Origin: VXYL01 sp964348085
GTDB lineage: Bacteria; Pseudomonadota; Gammaproteobacteria; Pseudomonadales; Azotimanducaceae
DNA: 60,655 bases
Direction of reading: 5' to 3'
NCBI GenBank assembly: GCA_964348085.1
Contig: CAYGBI010000017.1
Location: forward strand, 1 to 60,655
Below are positions 1 through 8,095 of the stretch, piece after piece (within the stretch, counting starts at the first letter, position 1; the number at the start of each line of letters is the position of its first letter). Position numbers and translations under genes: made by a program. The notes beneath the pieces are model-generated. The model did no database searches and was not told where the DNA came from. It saw only the letters and a list, made by a program, of their open reading frames with translations.

Positions 1-45
1 GACTTCCTGCTCGACATGGTGCGGACGATGCGGCGACGCGAATGA
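1..45 (+). CDS. 3' end of an unidentified gene cut by the window edge
   Basis: The first 15 codons are open and end in TGA, reading DFLLDMVRTMRRRE. This is too short to identify. It lies just before IS110-type transposase remains but in no clear relation to them. It may be the tail of a real gene or part of the relic region. Confidence 0.3.
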   Translation, partial: DFLLDMVRTMRRRE

Positions 46-179
46 CCTTTTCAAAAGCGATTGCCCTGCTTCGGCACGGAGTCAACGGGGTGGGTGACTA
101 CAGGCTGCCTTGTCCTGCGCTTTAGGCTGGGCGAGCACGTCAAGACCGCACGGCGGACGCCCGTCGCCCTCATGGGGCC

Positions 180-840
180 GCGTTCGACCGGCGACGGTGA
201 CCCGCCGTCGCCGGCGCAGCGCGACTTGGACGAACTTCGCACGGCGCGGGATGCGCTGGTCAAGGACCGCACCGCCGCCTTGAACCGCGCCGGAAGCACG
301 CGCGCCGCGCACTGCTCAAGCGGCAGAGCCGGTGCCGGCTGGCGCAGATCGACCGGCGGATCAAGGCATTGGACGCCGCGGTCGCCGAGTTGATCGCCGC
401 CGACGAGGGGTTGTCGCACAAGACCGAGGTGCCTGCCTCGTGCCGGAATCGGGTCGATCACCGACGCGGGCCTGCTCTCGGAAATGCCGGAACTGGACGC
501 CGACGGCGGCAAGGCGGCCAGCCTAGCGGGTCCGGTGCCGGCCATGCGCGAGTCTGAAACTTGGAAGGGCGCGGCTTCGTCCAAGGCGGCGGACCGGGGC
601 GCGCCCCTTTACATGGCGGCGGTCAGCGCGATTCGCTGCAACACGGACTTCGTTCCCAAAGCACCGCGCATTGCGGGATCGCGGCAAAGCCGCCGAAGGC
701 GGCGCTTGCGGAGATCATGCGCAAGATACTGGTGCTGGCCAACGCCCTGCTCGCGCAGAACCAGTGCTGGTCGCCGGAATGGGGCGACATGGCCGATGAG
801 CGCCGCATCGCTCGCTGTCCTCCGCCGGCGAATCGTTGTT
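180..840 (+). pseudogene. Degraded IS110-family transposase (C-terminal part)
   Basis: Pieces of an IS110/IS1111 transposase are found in order but in different frames. They include a helical stretch with LDELRTARDALVKDRTAALN (about 220-285), a segment with RLAQIDRRIKALDAAVAELI (about 340-400), a broken helix-hairpin-helix region with DAGLLSEMPELD (about 460-500), then PLYMAAVSAIR (about 600-640), and a tail with MRKILVLANALL (about 718-755). This order matches the Transposase_20 half of the family. Several frameshifts and an in-frame stop prevent a full product. The N-terminal DEDD catalytic half is not seen. This is a dead insertion sequence; IS110 elements lack obvious inverted repeats, so the ends cannot be set. 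Confidence 0.75.
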
Positions 841-1029
841 CACTGAATCCAGATTCGTTCGCGACCGCCCGCCAAGATGCAAGCCGATTTACGCGCGTCA
901 ACGGTAAACGATGGCGACCTTGTCAGGCTGATGCAAGCCGCCGAGACTTGCAAGCACAAGCTCTTTGAGGGGCGCACGACATATTTGTGGATGGACTTGA
1001 TGCGCTCTGGGAAGATGGCGTTTGGGGGC

Positions 1030-1644
1030 ATGACCCAGATCGACGACCTCGAACGACGACGCGACGAACTGCTTGGCGAACTGGCCGCCGTCGGCGACTT
1101 CCGCCCGGGCCGGTTGATCGGGATCACGCGCAAGTGCGGCAAGGCGGCCTGCCGCTGCGCGCGACCCGACGCGCCGGGCCACTCCGGCTGGGCGCTGACG
1201 CGGCGGATCAAGGGTCGGCTGGCGCGTCGAGGCGTGCCGCGGCATGCGCTGGAGCGGACCCGGGAGCAGGTCGCCGAATACGAACGCTTCAAGGCGTTGT
1301 CGCGACGGTTCGTGGAGGCGAACGAGGCGTTGTGCCGGGCGCGGCCGAAAGGCGGGCCGGGACGCGGGGCGGGGCGCCGAAAAAGGGGTGCCCGCGAGCA
1401 GCCGGCGGGCCTGTTCACCACGGACCTGACGGCCGAGATCGAACGGCTTTCCGGGTCGGGCGCGGACGAGCTCGACTTCGAGCGGTTCGAGACGGCGGTT
1501 CGCCGCCGAGCGCTGGGTTTGGCGGAGCGGCGTCTCAACATCTCCTCAACGACCTTCACGGAGTATGCGGGAGTCAGGCGCAACCAAACCGTGCCGCCCA
1601 GTGCTCAAGTTGTAGCTGTGAGTGTAGTCAGCGCGTTGACGTAG
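1030..1644 (+). pseudogene. ISKra4-type relic (DUF6788 domain plus start of transposase)
   Basis: From the ATG at 1030 the product reads MTQIDDLERRRDELLGELAA, then a Cys-rich stretch with RKCGKAACRCARPD and an alternating segment ending in RFVEANEALCRARP. This is the small DUF6788-like protein that precedes, or is fused to, transposases of the ISKra4 group. The reading continues into EIERLSGSGADELDFERFE, which resembles the N-terminus of the transposase proper, and then loses any similarity near 1552. The transposase core is missing, so the element is truncated. A longer reading from 877 is open, but that part does not look like the family. Confidence 0.65.
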
Positions 1645-1670
1645 TGGCGCACCGTCGACGACCAAGCCGC

Positions 1671-1993
1671 TCATGAGGGTGCCAGTAGATCCGTCAACAC
1701 CGAGCACACCTCTTGCCGCAGCTTGTCGCTGTTTCTCTCGAAGAAGGCCGCAAGGTCGTAGCCCAGCACGTCCCTTGTGAAGTCGTAAGGAGATCGCAGT
1801 GCGTCGTCTGCCGCTGAACGCCGTTTCGACGCCGCCGTCAGACCTCTCTTGAATCCTGCATCAGTTTTGCCCACCCGTCCAGACGGTGTTCAAGCTCAGT
1901 TCGGCAGTCGCTCTGAAAAACCTGCTGCTGCCCTTGGGGGCTCAGCTTGCGCCAGACTTCGCTGCGGCCAAGAACTAAGACGCAGTAATTTAC
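1671..1993 (-). pseudogene. Possible decayed gene with one frameshift
   Basis: On the minus strand two open stretches in different frames abut near 1850. The upstream one (about 1993-1838) reads VLGRSEVWRKLSPQGQQQV and later LEHRLDGWAKLMQDS. The downstream one (about 1840-1671) reads AADDALRSPYDFTRDVLGYD and ends ERNSDKLRQEVCSVLTDLLA. Both have believable codon use, and joining them needs one frame change. I do not recognise the family. The flank 1994-2154 holds an A/T-rich tract and nothing I can name. Confidence 0.35.
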
Positions 1994-2154
1994 TTATTTT
2001 TTCAATAAGTTGAGAGAACACCCGTCGCAACGATGCCACACGCCACAACATGCACGAGATGTCCACGATCACGCTACTGTTGACGACGCCTGTGTCGACA
2101 GGAGGCATCTTTCGGCTTCAAACAACATTGCCGTAAACCCGCCTCCACTTTCTC

Positions 2155-2184
2155 TTCACTTTCTCTGCGCCGCTACCCTATAAT
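2155..2184 (+). promoter_or_regulatory. Predicted sigma-70 promoter of the lytic transglycosylase gene
   Basis: A perfect TATAAT lies at 2179-2184 with TTCACT at 2155-2160 and an 18-base spacer. The predicted start is about 25 bases before the GTG at 2218. Confidence 0.55.
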
Positions 2185-2217
2185 CGCCCTGCCGTTAACG
2201 CTTCTTGGTAGGACGCC

Positions 2218-2910
2218 GTGCCAACGACCCGGCCAAGCACACAAGGCGAAAGGATCAAGTCTGTCGCGAAACCGCGCACGACCATTGGCGGCGTAGCCCG
2301 CGGTGGTTCGTTGGCGGTGTTGATGTGCGTCGCGCTGGCGACGACGGTGCTCGCTCGGAGTGACGCCGACGCTCGCCGTGTCGTTCCCCTCGCTATTCCG
2401 GCCGCTACCGCCAACAAGCCTCGCTGGGACGAAGAGCGCACGGTGTTCGCGACCAAGCTGGTGCGGGGCTATGGCCTTGAGACGACGGTGGCCAACGAGT
2501 TCGCCGGCTGGATTTTGGAGGCGGCGGTTCGTCAGCAACTGGCGCCGGAACTGCTGGCGAGTCTGGTGATGGCCGAGAGTTCCTTTCGCAAGCATGTGCG
2601 CTCGTCGTTCGGCGCCATCGGCCCCGCGCAAGTGCGCCCCGATTACTGGAGCGCTTTTTGCGGGAACGATCTTCTAGACCCCGAGCAGAACGTGTACTGC
2701 GGAGCGCAAATCTTGGCGTACTACCAAGATGTTTGTGCTCGTCGGACTAGAAACCCCGGCGCCGCGGAAGCCTGCGCGCTACGCTCGTACAACGTCGGTT
2801 ACTACAACCGCGACAACGTCTACTTCGCCGAGGCCGCCACTCGCTACCTCGCCAAGATCGACCGCTATCGGAGCCCGTTGGCCGATCCTAGAACCGAAGC
2901 CGACGCTTGA
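2218..2910 (+). CDS. Lytic transglycosylase (SLT domain), exported
   Basis: The 230-residue protein cleaves the glycan strands of peptidoglycan between MurNAc and GlcNAc; it is a small soluble-lytic-transglycosylase type enzyme. A basic N-terminus is followed by a hydrophobic stretch (SLAVLMCVALATTVLA, about 41-56) that should act as a signal peptide or anchor. The catalytic domain follows, with the glutamate in LLASLVMAESSF (about 117-128), then SSFGAIGPAQVRP and DLLDPEQNVYCGAQILAYY, the usual SLT motif order. The start is a GTG with a weak upstream GGTAGGA. It has its own promoter and stands alone; the next gene is convergent. Which named Mlt it corresponds to cannot be said. Confidence 0.85.
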   Translation: MPTTRPSTQGERIKSVAKPRTTIGGVARGGSLAVLMCVALATTVLARSDADARRVVPLAIPAATANKPRWDEERTVFATKLVRGYGLETTVANEFAGWILEAAVRQQLAPELLASLVMAESSFRKHVRSSFGAIGPAQVRPDYWSAFCGNDLLDPEQNVYCGAQILAYYQDVCARRTRNPGAAEACALRSYNVGYYNRDNVYFAEAATRYLAKIDRYRSPLADPRTEADA

Positions 2911-2914
2911 GGCG

Positions 2915-3307
2915 TCAAGCGGGCGAGAACGCAAGCTCGCGCGGCGCATCATCGGTGATGGTGTAAACCTCCCAGCGAATGCCGCCGGGGTCGGTGACCC
3001 AAACCTTGTCCTGTTGCGCATGACAGCACACCGTGCGCTCTTCCACCTCGGTGTCCATACCGGCGTCCTCGAGTTGACGCGTTTGCGCAGCGACTTCGGC
3101 GGTGGTCTCGACCTCCACGCCCAAGTGGTTGAGCTTGTTCTCCCGATCGTTCTCGAACAGCACCAATTTCAACGGTGGCGTCGCCACCTCGAAATTCGCG
3201 TAGCCCGGGCGCACTTTGTGCGGCTCGATGCCGAACAGCCGACTGTAGAAGCGAATCGCTTCGTCCAAGCACGGCACGTTGATGGCCAACTGCACTCTCG
3301 ACACCAT
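2915..3307 (-). CDS. ArsI/CadI-type glyoxalase-fold metalloprotein
   Basis: The 130-residue protein belongs to the vicinal-oxygen-chelate fold and starts SRVQLAINVPCLDEAIRFYS. Its strongest mark is EERTVCCHAQQDKVWVTDPG, with a vicinal Cys pair next to a metal-binding segment. This is the signature of the ArsI (organoarsenical C-As lyase) and CadI (cadmium-induced) group. Metal ligands are probably the His in KLNHLGVEV and the Glu in RWEVYTI. It would act in the cytoplasm on trivalent methylarsenicals or as a metal-responsive protein. No ars genes are nearby, so its substrate is open. GAGGAAAGG lies just before the ATG. It is convergent with the transglycosylase gene, with 4 bases between stops. 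Confidence 0.8.
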   Translation of the reverse strand: MVSRVQLAINVPCLDEAIRFYSRLFGIEPHKVRPGYANFEVATPPLKLVLFENDRENKLNHLGVEVETTAEVAAQTRQLEDAGMDTEVEERTVCCHAQQDKVWVTDPGGIRWEVYTITDDAPRELAFSPA

Positions 3308-3375
3308 CCTTTCCTCATGTTGGGATTTCGGTCAAGAATGACGCCGCGAACGCCGCGAGGCAACAGCTTTTGGCG

Positions 3376-4953
3376 TCAACGCGCGACGAGCGCCATCAAC
3401 TTGGGCGCATCGTCGGAGCGATGGTGGACGATGAGGTCTTGCTTGGCGTCGCCGTTGAGATCGACGGTACGAGTGCCGAGTTCGTGGTCCGGCAGATGCA
3501 CCGCCACTTTGATCGGCCGCCTCGACAACAGCCTGCCGCCGGGTTCGCCAAGAAATACGCGCAGTTCTTGTCGGTTTTGTCCGACGATCAGGTCGACGCG
3601 ACCGTCCCCGTTCACATCTCCGTGCAGCACCGAAGGAAAGTACACGCCCGGGCCGTCGAACGTCATCAGGTCCGGCCGGATCTTGCGGGCAACAGCGGGT
3701 TTGGTCGGATAGACGCCGTCTTCCATGCGATAGACCTCGAGATCGATGGCGACGGACTTACCCACCATGGCGCGGGTCATGCCGAAAGGCCCCATCACCA
3801 CATCGCCCCTAGCGATGTCCACTTGGCCGTCGCCGTCGAAATCCTCAAGCTGATGGACGGCATAACCCCACGCCAAGCCGGCGCCCGCCCTGCCGCGAGG
3901 CCGCAACGTCGCGCCGGCGACCGCCGCGAACGCGGTGCCGCCGTCTATCGGCGCACCGAAATGCACCCGATAGTGGGTGCGCATCCGGAACATGCTGCGA
4001 CCGGAGAGAGTGAGCGTTACGAGGTCGGCCAGATGATCCCCGTCCATGTCTCGAAAGCCGTGCAGCACGGTCACTTCGCTTCGCCGTCGCAACCCCAAGA
4101 GGAGCGCGAGTACCGACGAGTCGCCGAAGGCAAAGGCGGTGGAATAGTCGCCGTCGGAATCGAACGGCACGTCCACCGTGAAGGTCAGCGGCTCGGTGTC
4201 GAACTCCCCGTCGTCGCGTTGGCGGTAGACGTCGAAGTGATCCAAGTTCCAGAACACCAAATCGGTGCGGCCGTCGCGGTCGTAGTCCAGCGAGTGAACA
4301 CGCTGGAGATAGCGAGGCGCGGTGAAAGCGCTGATGCCGAGCGCACCGTAAGAGGGTTCGAAGTCCGCCGCGGTGGCGGCAAGGAAAGGCTCCGAAGGAC
4401 CGAGCTTCACGGCCTCCCGGAAGGTGCCGTCTCGCTTGCGCACAGCGATCCAAAAGCCATCGACATCCGGCACCACCACGTCGGCTCGACCATCGCCGGT
4501 CAAATCGCGGGTGATGTCGATGTGTGGAATCTCGCCACCCGTGCGCTGCGCGGGCCGGTAGCGGGTGCCGACCGATGCCAGCGGGTGCTCGGACTTCGCC
4601 TCGGAATCGAACCAACGCAACACGCCATCCTCGCTGTAGTAGATCAGCCGCTCCCGTCCGTCGACGTCGAGCGTGTCCACAAACAATGCTCGGGATGGCA
4701 ATGTCGTCTGCAGCAGTGACACCCATGAGCCGTCCCGCAAGCCTATCAGGCGCAAACTGCTAGCACCCCCATCGAGGCCAATGAGTGCGATCTCCGCCGT
4801 CGGCCGACTTAGGAAGAAACCCGTCAAGACGGTGCGCTCCGCCGCATCGATTTCGACTTCGTAGTGGTCGAAAAGCGCTTCGGCGCCCACGGCGGTGGTC
4901 GAGTGGGCAAGCATTGCAAAGGCGAGTGGAACAACGAGCCTACGGCACTTCAT
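3376..4953 (-). CDS. Secreted FG-GAP/VCBS repeat protein
   Basis: The 525-residue product begins MKCRRLVVPLAFAMLAHS, a clear signal peptide, so the ATG at 4953 is preferred over an open extension of 26 codons upstream; GGAG lies 8 bases before it. The body carries repeated calcium-binding loops of the FG-GAP/VCBS kind: DLTGDGRADVVV, DYDRDGRTDLVF, DMDGDHLADLV, DFDGDGQVDIARGD, DVNGDGRVDLIVG and DLNGDAKQDLIV. These form beta-propeller blades as in integrin alpha chains. The protein is probably periplasmic or exported. No catalytic domain is visible. The family is often annotated as hypothetical, and a role in adhesion or binding is inference. Confidence 0.8.
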   Translation of the reverse strand: MKCRRLVVPLAFAMLAHSTTAVGAEALFDHYEVEIDAAERTVLTGFFLSRPTAEIALIGLDGGASSLRLIGLRDGSWVSLLQTTLPSRALFVDTLDVDGRERLIYYSEDGVLRWFDSEAKSEHPLASVGTRYRPAQRTGGEIPHIDITRDLTGDGRADVVVPDVDGFWIAVRKRDGTFREAVKLGPSEPFLAATAADFEPSYGALGISAFTAPRYLQRVHSLDYDRDGRTDLVFWNLDHFDVYRQRDDGEFDTEPLTFTVDVPFDSDGDYSTAFAFGDSSVLALLLGLRRRSEVTVLHGFRDMDGDHLADLVTLTLSGRSMFRMRTHYRVHFGAPIDGGTAFAAVAGATLRPRGRAGAGLAWGYAVHQLEDFDGDGQVDIARGDVVMGPFGMTRAMVGKSVAIDLEVYRMEDGVYPTKPAVARKIRPDLMTFDGPGVYFPSVLHGDVNGDGRVDLIVGQNRQELRVFLGEPGGRLLSRRPIKVAVHLPDHELGTRTVDLNGDAKQDLIVHHRSDDAPKLMALVAR

Positions 4954-5144
4954 GGTCGCTCTCCGTCCGAAGTTTCGCCAAGCGTGACACATGAACCGCC
5001 CAACGCAACCTGCAAACGAAAAGTGCAGCAAGTTCGACTCCCCGAGTACCGTATAGTGCTACTTTCTCGCGACGCACCGAATATTGCGTCGTGGCCGCGA
5101 GCAGGTTTACACTTAAAACCAAGTAATTTAGTCGGAATAGCGTC

Positions 5145-5723
5145 GTGGTCGATATTTCTTCAGCGGCCCAGCAATACCTGCGGGAGCTGCTCGCAAAACA
5201 GGAGGAGGGCTGCGGCATTCGCATGTTCGTCGCCCAGCCGGGCACGCCGAACGCCGAAACCTGCATCGCCTATTGCCGCCCCGGTGAACAGCAAGACGAC
5301 GACAATCCGGTTCAGTACGAGGGCTTCACTGCGTGGTTCGAGACGCGCAGCGAACCCTACTTGCTAGACGCCGTCGTCGACTTTCAAGAAGACCGCATGG
5401 GCGGTCAGCTAACGATCAAGGCGCCAAACGCGCGCGTGCCGAACGTCGACGAGAACTCCCCTCTCGAAGACCGTATCAACTATGTGCTCTACAACGAGAT
5501 CAACCCGGGCCTCGCCGCCCACGGCGGACAGGTAAGTTTGGAGGAAGTAGTGGAGGACACCGTGGCGGTGCTGCAGTTCGGCGGGGGCTGCCAAGGCTGC
5601 GCGGCAGTGGACATCACGTTGAAGCAGAGCGTGGAGTCGTCGCTGTTGGCACAGATTCCCGAACTCACGGAAGTGCGCGACGTGACCGATCACACCGTCA
5701 CGGAGCACGCCTACTACCGTTAA
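5145..5723 (+). CDS. nfuA: Fe/S biogenesis protein NfuA
   Basis: The 192-residue protein has an N-terminal A-type-like domain (about 1-95) and a C-terminal Nfu domain. The Nfu domain contains the CxxC cluster ligand pair in QFGGGCQGCAAVDITLK (about residues 143-159). NfuA carries a 4Fe-4S cluster, bridged across a dimer, and delivers it to target enzymes under iron or oxidative stress. The start is a GTG. The last 26 bases overlap the 3' end of the DAHP synthase gene on the other strand. No convincing promoter was found upstream; the best -10-like box has a bad spacer. Confidence 0.93.
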   Translation: MVDISSAAQQYLRELLAKQEEGCGIRMFVAQPGTPNAETCIAYCRPGEQQDDDNPVQYEGFTAWFETRSEPYLLDAVVDFQEDRMGGQLTIKAPNARVPNVDENSPLEDRINYVLYNEINPGLAAHGGQVSLEEVVEDTVAVLQFGGGCQGCAAVDITLKQSVESSLLAQIPELTEVRDVTDHTVTEHAYYR

Positions 5724-6795
5724 CGGTCACTCTCACTCTCCGCTGCAACGCGCCGCCTAGTTTTTCCGCGAGGCCGCGCAGAATGGCCTGCGTTTCCTCC
5801 CAGCCAACGCAGGCGTCGGTGATCGACACGCCGTAGACGAGATCCCGAAGCGCCTTGAGCGGCTGATTGCCGGCACGCAGATTGCTCTCCAGCATGACGC
5901 CGACGATGCCGGTGTTGCCGGCGACGATTTGTTCCGCCACCGCATTGGCGACCAACACTTGGCGTCGGTGATCTTTATTGGCGTTGGCGTGGGAGCAATC
6001 CACCATGACGTTGCCCACCAAGCCGGCCTCGCGCAGGGCGCGTTGGCAACGACCCACCGCCGCCGCGTCGTAGTTGGGCCCTTGTTGTCCGCCGCGCAGC
6101 ACCACATGCCCGTTGGCGTTGCCCCGGGTGTGAATCACCGCCACTTGGCCATCGGCGTCGATGCCTAGGAATCGATGTGCGTTGGTGACCGATTTCAGCG
6201 CGTTGATGGCGACCTGCAGCGAGCCATCCGTGCCGTTCTTGAAGCCAACCACGGATGAGAGGCCCGAGGCCATCTCGCGGTGGGTTTGCGACTCCGTCGT
6301 GCGGGCGCCGATCGCCGACCAAGTGATGAGGTCTTGCAGATATTGCGGGGTGATAGGGTCGAGTGCCTCGGTCGCAAGCGGCAACCCCATCCCCGCGAGG
6401 TCCAGCAACAATTGCCGTGCCAGCCGGATGCCGCGCTCGACGTCGAACGTGTCGTCCAAACAAGGGTCGTTGATGAGCCCTTTCCAGCCGACGGTGGTGC
6501 GCGGCTTCTCGAAATAGGCGCGCATCACCACATAGAGCGTGTCCTCGGTTTCGTCGGCGAGCGCCTTTAGACGCGCGGCGTAGTCGCGGGCTGCCGCCGG
6601 GTCATGAATCGAGCAAGGACCGACCACCACCAACAGCCGATGATCTCGGCGAGCAAGAATGTCGGTAACACGGCGCCTAGAGTCGGCGACGAACGCAAGC
6701 ACCTCGGCAGTCGCCGGCAACTCACGCTTTACCGCCGCCGGCGATGGCAGCGCATGTTGCGCCGTCACGTTGAGATCCTCGGTAGCGGCAACCAT
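5698..6795 (-). CDS. aroF: 3-deoxy-7-phosphoheptulonate (DAHP) synthase, class I
   Basis: The 365-residue enzyme joins phosphoenolpyruvate and erythrose 4-phosphate, the first step of the shikimate pathway. Family marks include LLVVVGPCSIHDPAAARDYA (about 53-72), MRAYFEKPRTTVGWKGLIND, MASGLSSVVGFKNGTDG and MVDCSHANANKD, all typical of AroF/AroG/AroH. Which feedback paralogue it is cannot be told by eye, so the symbol is approximate. GGAG lies 8 bases before the ATG. The gene follows a leader with an intrinsic terminator and a leader peptide carrying Tyr-Trp-Phe-Phe codons, so transcription attenuation by aromatic amino-acid supply is likely. Its 3' end overlaps nfuA on the other strand by 26 bases. 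Confidence 0.93.
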   Translation of the reverse strand: MVAATEDLNVTAQHALPSPAAVKRELPATAEVLAFVADSRRRVTDILARRDHRLLVVVGPCSIHDPAAARDYAARLKALADETEDTLYVVMRAYFEKPRTTVGWKGLINDPCLDDTFDVERGIRLARQLLLDLAGMGLPLATEALDPITPQYLQDLITWSAIGARTTESQTHREMASGLSSVVGFKNGTDGSLQVAINALKSVTNAHRFLGIDADGQVAVIHTRGNANGHVVLRGGQQGPNYDAAAVGRCQRALREAGLVGNVMVDCSHANANKDHRRQVLVANAVAEQIVAGNTGIVGVMLESNLRAGNQPLKALRDLVYGVSITDACVGWEETQAILRGLAEKLGGALQRRVRVTVNGSRRAP

Positions 6796-6814
6796 ATTCG
6801 CTTCTCCATAATTG

Positions 6815-6848
6815 AAAAACCCCGATGGCTGATCGCCAATCGGGGTTT
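6815..6848 (-). terminator. Intrinsic terminator in the DAHP synthase leader (attenuator)
   Basis: Read on the minus strand, AAACCCCGAT pairs with ATCGGGGTTT (6839-6848 with 6817-6826), giving a 10-bp stem followed by a T run (6819-6815). It lies only 20 bases before the DAHP synthase ATG, downstream of the predicted promoter. It should therefore stop transcription before the gene unless it is prevented from forming. Confidence 0.85.
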
Positions 6849-6866
6849 CCGCGAAGGGCGACCAGC
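6828..6866 (-). promoter_or_regulatory. Candidate antiterminator pairing of the attenuator
   Basis: On the minus-strand RNA, GCTGGTCGCC (6866-6857) can pair over 10 bases, with one G-U, with GGCGATCAGC (6837-6828). The second segment lies in the loop of the terminator hairpin. The two structures exclude each other sterically, as expected for the 2:3 antiterminator of a classical attenuator. The upstream segment can also form a local hairpin (GGGCG with CGCCC). Confidence 0.6.
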
Positions 6867-6886
6867 GCCCTCGATGTCGAGTGCGC

Positions 6887-6967
6887 CTAACTCGCGAAGA
6901 ACCAATAGCCGCGTTCCGGTGCGAGACCGGAAGCGGTCAAAGTCAAGCAGAGAGGCGTCTTGTGCAT
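6887..6967 (-). CDS. Aromatic leader peptide of the DAHP synthase attenuator
   Basis: A 26-codon reading frame begins with ATG at 6967 and ends with TAG at 6887-6889. Its tail reads GYWFFAS, so four consecutive aromatic codons (TAT TGG TTC TTC, 6907-6896) sit a few codons before the stop. A short hairpin (6932-6914, TTCCGGT with ACCGGAA) lies just before them. Stalling at these codons when charged Tyr, Trp or Phe tRNA is scarce should favour the antiterminator. No Shine-Dalgarno sequence is visible; the predicted transcription start lies within a few bases of the ATG, so translation may be leaderless. Confidence 0.75.
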   Translation of the reverse strand: MHKTPLCLTLTASGLAPERGYWFFAS

Positions 6968-6975
6968 GGCGGCGA

Positions 6976-7004
6976 ATTGTTCACACTTGAACTGGCGAAG
7001 TCAA
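6976..7004 (-). promoter_or_regulatory. Predicted promoter of the aromatic leader and DAHP synthase gene
   Basis: On the minus strand TTGACT (7004-6999) and AACAAT (6981-6976) are 17 bases apart. The promoter lies directly after the yejE stop codon and upstream of the leader peptide. Confidence 0.55.
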
Positions 7005-7009
7005 GCGGA

Positions 7010-8086
7010 CTACGCGGTCTGCAAGTTGACGATCTTGCCGCTCTCAGCGACCTCGTCGTCGCCCGTCGCCAAGGCGCGACGCGGATCCAAGGCGTCGCGC
7101 ACGGCTTCGCCGACGAAGATCAACAGCGTCAGCAAAAGCGCCAACGTAATGAACACCGAGATGCCCAGCCAAGGAGCGTGCAGGTTCGCCTTGGCGCCCG
7201 AGAGCAGGCGGCCGAACGATGGCGCATCCAGCGGCAGGCCGAAACCGAGGAAGTCCAGTGCGGTGAGCGAGGTGATCGAGCCGTTCAGGATGAAAGGCAG
7301 GTAAGTGAGCGTGGCGACCGCGGCGTTCGGCAGCACGTGACGGCGTAGGATCGTCATGTCCGAGACGCCGAGCGCCTTGGCGGCGCGCACGAACTCGAAG
7401 TTGCGGGCGCGCAGGAACTCCGCCCGTACCACGCCGACCAGCGCCATCCAACTGAACAGCGACAGGATCAACAACAACCAGTAGACGTTCGGCTCGACGA
7501 TGCTCGCGAGGATGATGAGCACGAACAGGATCGGCAGCCCGGTCTGGATCTCCACCAAACGCTGTCCGAGCAGATCGACGAGGCCGCCGAAGTAGCCTTG
7601 CACCGCGCCAACGGTGATGCCGATGGCCGAACTGATGAGCGTCAGCGCTAGGCCGAACAGCACGGAAAGGCGGAACGAATAGAGCAGCTTGGCGAACACG
7701 TCCGTAGCGCCGCCGTCGGTGCCGAGAAAGTGCTTGCGGTCCGGCGGCGACGGTGTGATGGCATAGCTGTAGTCGATGGTGTCGTGGGCGAAACGGATCG
7801 GCGGCCACAGCGCCCAGCCGTCGGCCTCGATCAGGGCTAGGACGTAAGGGTCTCGGTATTCCGCTTCGGTCTTGAGCACGCCGCCGAAAGTAGTCTCCGG
7901 ATAGGTGAAGAGCACCGGCATATACCACTCGTCTTGAAAGGAGACGAAGATGGGTTTGTCGTTGGCGATGAGTTCCGCCGCCAGCGAGAGCGCGAACAGC
8001 ACGCAGAATATCCAGAACGAGTGGTAGCCCCGCCGGTTCGCCTTGAAGAGCGCCAAGCGGCGTCGATTGACTGGACTCAAGCGCAC
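7010..8086 (-). CDS. yejE: Peptide ABC transporter permease YejE
   Basis: The 358-residue protein is the second permease of a YejABEF-type oligopeptide importer of the inner membrane. It starts with a basic tail followed by a hydrophobic helix (SFWIFCVLFALSLAAELI), then a periplasmic segment with FVSFQDEWYMPVLFTYPETT and HFLGTDGGATDVFAKLLYSF. Five further membrane segments follow, with the permease EAA loop in VRAAKALGVSDMTILRRHVL. The start is GTG. It lies 9 bases after yejB. In Escherichia coli the ATPase gene yejF follows yejE; here the DAHP synthase promoter follows instead, so the ATPase must be encoded elsewhere or the system is incomplete. Confidence 0.92.
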   Translation of the reverse strand: MRLSPVNRRRLALFKANRRGYHSFWIFCVLFALSLAAELIANDKPIFVSFQDEWYMPVLFTYPETTFGGVLKTEAEYRDPYVLALIEADGWALWPPIRFAHDTIDYSYAITPSPPDRKHFLGTDGGATDVFAKLLYSFRLSVLFGLALTLISSAIGITVGAVQGYFGGLVDLLGQRLVEIQTGLPILFVLIILASIVEPNVYWLLLILSLFSWMALVGVVRAEFLRARNFEFVRAAKALGVSDMTILRRHVLPNAAVATLTYLPFILNGSITSLTALDFLGFGLPLDAPSFGRLLSGAKANLHAPWLGISVFITLALLLTLLIFVGEAVRDALDPRRALATGDDEVAESGKIVNLQTA

Positions 8087-8095
8087 GGCGAACGC

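Noticed and set aside
3370..4719. A 449-codon open frame on the plus strand
   Set aside because: It mirrors the FG-GAP repeat gene; the minus strand has a signal peptide and calcium loops.
5033..5057. TTCGAC and TATAGT upstream of nfuA as a promoter
   Set aside because: The spacer is only 13 bases.
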